A stretch of 64,000 nt of DNA from Acanthosoma haemorrhoidale. Lineage: Eukaryota; Arthropoda; Insecta; Hemiptera; Acanthosomatidae. The position numbers and the translations under genes are program-made. Where the stretch lies: the NCBI GenBank assembly GCA_930367205.1, contig OV884009.1, positions 33,675,841 to 33,739,840 of the forward strand, written 5' to 3'. This document shows positions 55,037-64,000 of this stretch, piece by piece (the stretch's first letter is position 1; every line of letters begins with the position of its first letter). The notes under the pieces were generated by a model that did not search any database, had not been told where the DNA came from, and saw only the letters and a program-made list of their open reading frames with translations.

Positions 55037-56352
55037 CTGAAAATCAAAACGAATATAAGATTATACAATAAACAAAAATTATAAAAACAGGTATCAACAC
55101 TTTCAGTTCCAGGGACTATTTCATGGTTCTTCGCTTGCCTTCAGTAAAGTTTCTAATTTATTAACACAAAATTATAATTTTGCATTCGAAATACGCTTCA
55201 TAATGTAAAAAAATTATTTTCAAAAATTTCAAACGTTAATCGTTTTCCTCTATGGCTGAAGCTACAAATGTTGCAATCAATAAATAATTGGGCTAAGACC
55301 ATTTTTATTTTTTCATAATTTGAACTCAATAAGGTAAAAATTTCTTTAAATTATTTTTGATAAGTTTGAAAAAAAGTAAATACTATCTGTTATAACGGTA
55401 TTATGTTACAAATGGAGCCTTACCTTTCAAAGAATTATTTGTATTATGCTTTTGAAAGCAATAATCCAAATAGTCTGAATAATCCCATCTTCAAATAGGA
55501 TTTAGATAAAGGTTTATCGTTATGGTCAAATTTTTACCTGGGCCATGTTGTATTGACACAAAGAAAAGAAGTCTGAATAAGTACAAAGCAATTCAAAGCA
55601 ATAAGTACAAATGAATTCAAACTAAAGAAATTTATTATGAAAATAAATTTTCTATATTACAATGAATAGATCTTACACAACTATAAACTTACAAACATAT
55701 CTACATCATATAAACTTAAAATTCTAATGTTACAATACAAAAATGTTAAAATAAATGTTTATACTAAATTTACTACATTTATGTATATTATTTGAAAATA
55801 ATAATTTTTTACATATTCAGATTAAATTATGTAAACAGAAATATTTGAACAAAATAATAGTTTGGAAACTATGAATATTCGTGGTATGATTGAAATCACT
55901 CAATACAAAAGCCTGCATTATCAAGGCATTTCACGCATGAAGAATAGGTGTCTTTTGTTCTTTGTTTAAAAAAAGTACTTACACCGCTTTTGTTTTTAGC
56001 TCCTTTCTCATTGACTCCTACAGGTGCAACATAATGAGGAGTTGTTGAAATCTGCGGAACTTCACTTTTTGCCGGCAGTCATTTTTCAAAAACTAATTTC
56101 ATATAGTTTAGTAAAGAAATATTTTGTATGTTTTGTTTGTATAATAAGTACGAATTAATTAGCAAAATTTGTAAGATGTGAAACTTTAATTTCTTATATC
56201 ACTGGGTAGATTTCCTTTCACATGGATAATACAACATTATCTGATCATGTTTATCTATCCCCCCCCCCCCCATTTATTGTACTGAACAGTAAGTAAAGGG
56301 TTTTGCATTGTTTTCTCCTCCGCCATATCACTTGTATGCTTGGATGATAGAA

Positions 56353-56598
56353 TTAAAACACCTCTCCAGTCTTTTCACTTATTAGGTAAAGAACATTATC
56401 TGTAAACCGAGCTATTTTTTCTCCTCGTTTGAGCTTAGCAGTTTTCACTTCAGATAGTATACCCTTCCTATTCAGTTTTATGGTTCCCGTGGCAAATGTA
56501 TTCATTTTAAACAAATGCTGAACTAAATTTACAGATGTAAAGAAATTACCTATGTGCATTGAATGCCCCTTGCCTAATTTCTCTTCCAACAATTTCAC
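56353..56598 (-). pseudogene. piggyBac-type transposase fragment
   Basis: The 81-residue minus frame contains LLEEKLGKGHSMHIGNFFTS and TGTIKLNRKGILSEVKTAKL. These match the L(L)GKGH-x-x-x-DNFYTS and GT-x-x-NRKG motifs of piggyBac transposases, although the catalytic aspartate usual in the DN(F/Y)YTS block is a glycine here. The regions before and after are not recognisable. A relic inside the PI3K intron. Confidence 0.65.
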
Positions 56599-57225
56599 TT
56601 TTTTGAAAACATCTTTTTTTTAAATGTAATTTTACTTAGATTTTGCTCGTCCAAAACCAAGAGGAGAATATTTCCAATCTTCTGATGAATCCAACTCAAA
56701 ATTACTATGTAAAATTAGTAACAAATAAAGAAAAGAAGTTCAACGTAAATTAGTTGTAAAAAAGAAATCAGTAATTTTCTCAAAATCAGAGGTTCGAATT
56801 TTTTCTTTTTCTTGAAGCCACCTTTCAAGTTCAAAGGATTGAATGAGAATGGGACTTTTTTTAGTTTCAAGATAAAGGGACTTCATTGATGATGGGGGGG
56901 GGAGGTTTTTATCTAGGCAGGTAATGATCCCACAGAGTGATCTTTACCTAATCGTGACTGTTGTGTTCTCAGCACTTAAAGGGTTAAGGTGCTAATGTCC
57001 CAAGTATAAAACCCAGTTTAATGCCTCCATCCAATTCTTTCCTGTGATGAGGTCTTCCAGGCATCAGTTCCGAGAAGAGTTTCGGCAGCACAGGTCCTTC
57101 TTTTTTAGTAAAATCCATTCTCCACCCCTCTCTCGAAAAGCTCTATAAAATTGCTTAAATCCTCCTTCTTTAACCACGCTCAGTCCGTAACAATACATGA
57201 ATCAACTCACTTTCTCAATGGGCTG

Positions 57226-57450
57226 TCCAAAATAACTTGGCCCTGCTGTCTGACCACAGCCAGGTGTGCTTTTTAACAAAAGAATTCGGGAAAGTCGGTG
57301 TTTAAAACTGACATTAGCAGGCCTATATACAGATCTATAGCTGTCATAAACAGCTACAAAAACATCATTGACAGATCTACTCCTTTCAATAATATTCTGT
57401 AGCTTGTCTATGATGTCCTCACTGCATGCATTGTTTGCTGCAATATGTTT
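57226..57450 (-). other. Unassigned open stretch in PI3K intron
   Basis: Seventy-five codons without a stop on the minus strand (CSEDIIDKLQNIIERSRSVN; FVAVYDSYRSVYRPANVSFK; LLLKSTPGCGQTAGPSYFG). Composition is protein-like and more GC-rich than the surroundings, but no ATG begins it, no family was recognised, and the reading through to 57000 is interrupted by stops. It may be another transposon relic. Confidence 0.25.
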
Positions 57451-59165
57451 ATTTCATGCCATTTTCTGCACTATTTAATGGAATTATCAATTTCTATTTA
57501 ATTATTAAGTTGGTTGATAAAAAACCTGAACATTGCCACAAGTTTGAGATGAGAGAATAGAATCAAATAGGAGTGATAGACCCAATCTATTCCTCGATAC
57601 CAAGGAATATACCATGTTATTAGTGTTTATATTAGGTAGCTATTTTTAATTATATGAATTCTGTTGATATATAACATTTTAAATATACAAAATTATGCAC
57701 TAGAACAAACCATATAGAGCCCTGAAATCATATTAACACGATGACTGCAATGTGCATTCACCGTCAGGCCATGTGAGATTTGAAAATTATTTCTTCTTTT
57801 ACATTACTTCCATAAAAGTTTAATAATCTTATGATATTCTGTGGAATATCTTTTCAAATACCAACTAAAATATTTTGTAAGTATTGAAATAAGCATCACT
57901 CGACTATGGATGACGCGGTCTGATTACAACTTTAGCTGCCATCTAAATATGGGTGACACAGCAGTCAACAGTGTTAATCAAAACATTATAAAATAAATTA
58001 TTATTCTTTATGGGTCTCCTATGAATTTCCTTTGTATCCTTATAAGAAAGAAAGTAAAAATATTTAAAAAAAGACACTACACTAACCATTATAATTTGTC
58101 GCCCAACAAGAACTTTTTTATTTATTTTTTTGGTTGGTTTATTAAAAATGTTTATTAAGGTATAACCATGGCAGTGCATATTAGCAATTCAAGTGTTTCA
58201 TAATTTTTTGAGGTAAATAAATAAGATTGATTTCTATATGGTAGGTGCTGGATATATTTAAATAACAACTCCTCTGTTTCTCCACAATGAAGTTTCTTGA
58301 ACAATAACAATTTGAACAGCTCTAAGCTGTCATCCTCAATTGCCAATTAATGGTATAAAATTTTAATACATGCAGCAAATTTTTATATGAAGTTGAATGG
58401 TTGAAAAAGGTTTATTACTCGTGTATGTGTCACCCCCCCCCCCCTGGTGCTCACCAAATAACAAAAATTCCACTCTAGTAATAAATCAGTGTAAGAATAG
58501 GGTACATAGTGTAAACTTTTCATTTCCTATCTCTTAATTTAATTATAAGGAGACTATGATTTTCTATAAAAAGTTTTGTAATTGATTGTGTGTACCATAC
58601 TACATCAATAGACGAATTATTCAATCAACTTTTCACATTTGAATTAGTTGAATAATTTGTTGGTGGTAACACAATATTTATAATTACAAACATTTTTCAA
58701 TAGTAGTTTTTGTTGATAATACTATGCTCAAAGAAGGAAATTTGTTGAAATTCGAGTGCTTTAACTTATAATAAATTCTTAAGTTGTTTTTTTTATTATT
58801 TTAATTGTGTATGCTTGAACTTTATACCATGGCATTGCTTTCTTAGATACTGGAAAATGGTGGTCACTGAAAGTACTAATATCATAATAAAATTAATTGT
58901 GCTTAGACAAGAGAGAGAGGTGTTCTTTTATTAATATGAATAGCCCACAGCCAGCCTACCAATACAATAAAACATTTATTTTTAGAAAAAGATTGTCCAT
59001 AGTGCTTTCTGCTTTTGAGATTCATAAAAATACTAGTCTTCAAGCAATTTTATTATTACTGAACACAGTCTGTCATGTTTTTTTTATTATGATTTGTAAC
59101 TCTCTTTATACAGTATTTAGTATAGTACCCCATATTACAAACAATATTTGATTAACTGAAATTAC

Positions 59166-59401
59166 CTGTATGTCTTGGGTACAAAACTAAGCAACTCATC
59201 ATCATTATGATCCCCAGTAAAGCGTAACTGAGCAAGATTGTGTAGAAAAAAATTGATTTGTGTAAACCACGATTTCAAAGAACTTTGAATCATTCTAGCA
59301 AATGTAGCTGCTGCTTCTGCATCAGAAAGTTCAGGAAGTAAAGCATCTTGAACATAACGTACTGAATCCACAGTTAAACCTGCAGCTCCTGAAGAAGCCA
59401 T
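59166..59401 (-). CDS. Pi3K68D: Class II PI3K exon (kinase C-terminal helices)
   Basis: 236 nt, encoding LTVDSVRYVQDALLPELSDA, EAAATFARMIQSSLKSW and FLHNLAQLRF, then SFVPKTY. It corresponds to the end of the PI3K catalytic domain and the linker into PX. The acceptor is TATATATAG. The Met at its first codon is internal to the protein, not a start. Confidence 0.93.
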
Positions 59402-60956
59402 CTATATATATAAATAAAAAACTGAGTAGGATAATCTATATTTGGTTTACGTTTACTTAGGTTGATAGCAAAATGCATTAATAACTTCATTTATTAAAAT
59501 AATGAAACAATAAAATATAATTCATAAATATTAACTTTTTATTTGTTAAATACCTAAAGTTTATATTTAAATAGTTCCACAATTTAAAAAACAACAAATT
59601 TATATTCTGTAATGAGTAAAAAAACAATATGTATTATATAATACATATATAATTTGAATAGATATTCATCATAATCAGTAAACATTTATAAGGATAAAAA
59701 TAACTAAATAACAGCAGCAATGTGCAAGGGACAAGTAGGAACTGGCCAATGATGAGAATAATTTTGAGGTATCTTGTTACAAAGAGCTGATAAATATAGT
59801 TAAAAGGTATGATAACAGTAAAGCACTTGAATGCACTATTGAGAAAGAAATGGAGTACAGACTGACCAAATATCATCTATTAATCAACTTCAAAACAAAG
59901 GCAGAGGTGAATGTCTGTAAAGATTGGTTTCTAACATCACCTTAAAGGAGATTTAGGAATACATACTTGCGGAAGCAATGATTCCAATCAAGTTAGTTAA
60001 TGATTTCAAAGGGTCTTTCTCAGTCATCTAAAATGGAGCAACAAGATATGGCCTCATAACAAACCAAGAAAAGTAAAATATATTTTTGTAGGTGAAGAAA
60101 AGACTATCGCTGATTGAGGATATTCAGCTTCTAGAAAGAGAATGAGAACCTTAGTTCGTGAGTTAATTCATCCAACTTGAATCTCCCACCACCTACCAAT
60201 GCCCCCAAATTTTTGGCATTTTGACACCAGGCTCTCATAATGACCACTAAGTGTTTAAACTGCTGAATCAAGCATGATTGTGTCAAATGAACCATGAATA
60301 AATGGATAATTGTCCTGGAGATGGGGTCTGCCTTACTATCATCAACTTGTCCAGCAGTTCCAATCTCCCTTGTAACTGATATGTCTAGCTATCATAAAAT
60401 TGTTTTTTTTATCATTATTTATGTATTTCACAACATTATGCCATGGTGAAAAAAGGTAATAAATTAATATTAATATTTCCCCCCTTTTTTTCACAATGTC
60501 TTAAGAAACAAACACACAATTGTGCATGTTTTAATTAAATTGGGATTTACAGAATGTTATAGAATTAAATTTTTAAATTAAAGAAAAACGTATACTGAAC
60601 ACTTGATACAAGGCAGGACATGGAGCTTGAAATACACAAGATCATGCACCTTCATGTTTTTATTTATTCTCCCCACTGAATCTACATTGTGTAATTTATT
60701 ACAGCTTGATCATACAAAACTATCAACTCAGCATTCAAAAATAAGAAATAATAATAATTGGTTATGATTATTACCATTATTAATAATTAATGAAAAAAAT
60801 TACTTGGAGAATATATAAAAACATGTTTTCTTTCATAATCTCTTACCCTGTTTAAGAAGAGCTTAGCTGAATACTCAATGAATGATATATAATTGCATGC
60901 AGTAATTCACTCTCATTTAAAATAATGAAATAAAATATAAATGATTCCGAACTTAC

Positions 60957-61113
60957 CAAACCAAACAAATTTAATATGATATTTCCTTGTTGTCTAACAA
61001 TATTGAAAGCATTACAGCACAAATCAACAAAGTTGTGGAACCTGGCAGATGGTTTATCACCTCCATTAATAACATATGCCATATCAGATGTCAACACAAA
61101 TGGTGTACGATCT
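60957..61113 (-). CDS. Pi3K68D: Class II PI3K exon (kinase domain, substrate-loop region)
   Basis: 157 nt, encoding [20 protein letters not shown] and [25 protein letters not shown]. The [12 protein letters not shown] block is the activation/substrate-specificity segment characteristic of class II PI3Ks. Confidence 0.94.
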
Positions 61114-62697
61114 CTAAAATATACATAAATTAATAAGATAAAAATCATCCTATTTATTTTTACTAATTATTCTATTTATACTATATTGTTACTTTACATT
61201 GAGCTGATTTTGATCACAAAAATAAGCTACAACCAAACTTGTTACTAACCACAAGTGATATCTATGTAACATGTAATACTTAACTAATGTCTGCAACAAT
61301 GAAGTCAAAGATTAAATATGAAGATGGGAACATGCTAGTCATAAATGTTTGAAAAACAACTGGTTGAACTAGAGTTACGTTTATTTTCACTTAAAGAAAA
61401 TTGATCTAATAGTACTTAGCTTTTTATACAACAGTGAAGCATAGTGACATGTTTGTCATGGTTTGGGGGGTGTATCAATGCCTTCAACACAGGATTCTCT
61501 TGAACTAATTAACAAGGAATACATATATATGTATGTTAGCATATTCCAATGATAGCTTGAAAAGAAGGGATTTTCTAGCATCATACTTTGAAATTTAAAA
61601 TGCTGGTTCTGCATATTCTGCCAAAATAAAAGTTGACACCTCAATCCCTTTGAAATTAGATTTGATACCACAGGCCTGGGATTATTTCATGAAAAAAAGT
61701 GAGAACCAACCATGTTTCTATATGCTTAATAATTAACAAGGCAGTAATTTTGAATGAACAGAATAAATTATTCTTCCTTTCATCCGAAAAGTTGTGGATT
61801 CTGTGCCAGGATGTCTTAATTAATAATTATGAAAGCAAAATAATATAATATCTTTAAGAAATGGTGATCAATTAGTGTTAAAACACAAGATGACTATTGA
61901 AATTACTTATTTTTTTAAATTAAATGTCAAATTTAGACAGTTTACTTTTTTGGGGGCTACCTGAATTTAATTGAAGGGCCCAGCTGAATAATGGTTCCTA
62001 CAGAAAGCACTTTACACAGCTGGAATGGTGAATTATACATATAATTGGATCAGCGGTCCATGTCGCAGTTTTGTAAGAAACATGCAAGGGAAGTTACATA
62101 GAACATTATTCAATCTAAGACCCAACTTTGCAAAAATTTAACATGGATCGGCATAGATTCGGCCGAACCCTTCAAATACTTATTAAACATGAAATTTATG
62201 CCTATAGCAAGCATGCTTAATTTACATTTTTTTTTTGCAAATACTTCTCATATCCTTATAATAATATATAATATAATCCTTCTCATGTTTTTCAGTATAA
62301 AAAGACAAGACTTAAGACTGACAGTAGGTGATGTGGTAAGTGTTACAATATCATCCGAATGTACTGATGAAGAGTTATTTATATTAAATTACTAAAACAA
62401 AGGATTTAATTTGTTACTCTTGATGAAAGAGTAAAGTAAATAAAATCAAGATTAAACCTTTAGAATTGGAAACAAATCATTTGTCAAATATAGCAGGATA
62501 AAAATTAATAACAATTATGCAAGTAAAAAGAGAAATTGGTCACGATCTTGTAAAATAAATAAAACAACATGTAACAAAAAGTAACTAAGAAAAAAATGAC
62601 AAAAATATTAAAAAATAAAATACTTATAGGAAATAATATTAAGCAACGAGAACATATATAAGTAATGAAAACGTACCATGAAAAAAAAAATTAATTA

Positions 62698-62868
<171 letters not shown>

Positions 62869-62967
62869 TTAATCAGACGCAAGAATCTAAATATTACTTA
62901 TGGGTAGAGACACAAAGCAGCACACTGTTCCTCTTTTCCTATTTATTGAAAATAAATTAACGGATAC

Positions 62968-63123
62968 CTGTAAAGTTTTCAACGGCTCTTTCATAATCAA
63001 GGGCAGAAGGATTATGTTTAGCAAGCCATTCAGCTATTGGCCACTCCTTAAAAGAACCAGTAACACCAAACTCAACTTGAATTTTTCGTAAAGTTTCAGC
63101 TTCTGGTACCATTTCAATCATCC
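62968..63123 (-). CDS. Pi3K68D: Class II PI3K exon (kinase domain, before the catalytic loop)
   Basis: 156 nt, encoding [40 protein letters not shown] and YERAVENFT. It follows a TTTTAG acceptor and ends with a GTATCC donor. The preceding exon lies beyond 63240 and was not found in the remaining 760 bp. Confidence 0.93.
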
Positions 63124-64000
63124 CTAAAATATCAACATTTATGATAAAAAAAAACTGAACAGAGGCACTAAATTCATTCACAATTCCATATATTGTCTCC
63201 TTGCCCATTTTTAAATTAAATATGTTGCTAGGTATCAATAATATTTTTTTAAATATAAGCTTTGGTAAGTTCTAAATAATCAAAATGTTACACAGACTAG
63301 AAACACACTACAAATTTTTACACCCATCGAATTATAATTAATTTACAGCCTAAAAATTATAATTATGTGAGTTATATTATGGTATTAAGATTTTGTTTAT
63401 GAGAGTACACACTGGTATAGCTTTTCACTGATGTGTTTGTCATTAATATTATTTGTTTATCATATTCTCATGGACATCGTTATTATTTTTGATTACCCGA
63501 GTCAATATGGTTGGGCTATGTGTGCACAGATTAGTAATTTTATTTGTGGAAAACACATTGTTTGTTTTTGTAATTGTTTTAAAAAGGATTTCATAATTTT
63601 ACTCTGTTTGCAGTTAAAATAAAGAATAAAAAAAATGCTACACGATTGTCACGTAGTGAGTGCATTAAAGGGTTAAAATTTGTAGGATGATAAATATAGA
63701 ATATGGGCAGTCAATAACAGCAAAGGAATAATGCCAGAGAAAGGCTTGATGCAATACAAAATCTTGAGAAACCACCTAAATATTTTTGCACATAAAACTC
63801 TTGGCATGAAAGTGTAAAATGTAAGATCTAAGAAAGTTAAGAAATTAATTCACTTTAGACAGGTTACTTATTCAATACAAAAGTACAACACCTGAACATA
63901 TGTTTTTAAATGAAAAGCTAAATAGCAACAAGTGATATTATCCTCTATCCAAAATAAGTGCTATTATTTTGTGCATTCAGATGCGTAGTAGTAGTTTTTT
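63124..64000. other. PI3K intron, no exon seen
   Basis: AT-rich with no coding segment that would fit the missing upstream kinase exons. The 63-residue plus frame at 63431-63622 is hydrophobic but lacks support. Confidence 0.5.

Noticed and set aside
61456..61671. A VMVWGVYQC-like reading near 61460 that recalls mariner/Tc1
   Set aside because: The match is short and on the wrong strand for the surrounding frame, and no flanking transposase blocks follow.

Overview
The window is AT-rich eukaryotic DNA and almost certainly comes from an insect. It holds spliced minus-strand exons of a class II phosphoinositide 3-kinase, one immunoglobulin exon resembling the insect dpr (defective proboscis extension response) family, and a dense load of arthropod-type transposable elements. 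The order of insect cannot be fixed by eye. No bacterial operon, rRNA, tRNA or CRISPR array was seen.

Layout. 1-9.8 kb: decayed repeats (Jockey-type LINE tail, Tc1-type transposase fragment, Penelope-like element with a GIY-YIG remnant), the dpr-like exon at 2174-2298, and a solo LTR at 3499-4466 with a perfect 5-bp target duplication. 9.8-15.25 kb: a young Ty3/Gypsy element on the minus strand (Gypsy-A) with long gag, protease and pol frames and identical LTR segments. 15.27-20.3 kb: an older related Gypsy LTR and gag remnant separated by a Copia element that has its 5' LTR and primer site but lacks its 3' LTR. 20.5-22.7 kb: a large inverted repeat (arms of about 580 bp). Immediately beside it, on the minus strand, is an intact intronless 188-residue protein with two double-stranded-RNA-binding domains (22887-23453). 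24-27 kb: a palindrome of two mariner transposase fragments and a second copy of the Jockey LINE tail. 28.3-30.5 kb: R1-like and other LINE reverse transcriptase relics.

32.6-63.1 kb: the 3' part of the class II PI3K gene, minus strand. Nine exons were placed with matching splice phases: three kinase-domain exons plus the kinase tail, two PX exons and three C2-region exons, ending in a stop codon and a poly(A) signal. The 5' part of the gene lies beyond the right edge. The intron between the PX and C2 exons is about 16.9 kb long because it carries a 14.1-kb nested insertion at 37212-51307. This is a Gypsy element (Gypsy-B, antisense to the host gene, target duplication GTAT) whose RNase H region was hit by a BEL/Pao element (target duplication GGTAT). 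The BEL copy is rearranged: its left LTR is followed by 248 bp of Gypsy-B flank, then directly by BEL protease/RT sequence with no gag.

The kinase exons form one gene. The retroelements are independent parasites, most of them broken. The most unusual local arrangement is the intact double-stranded-RNA-binding protein gene next to a long inverted repeat that would itself fold into double-stranded RNA if transcribed.
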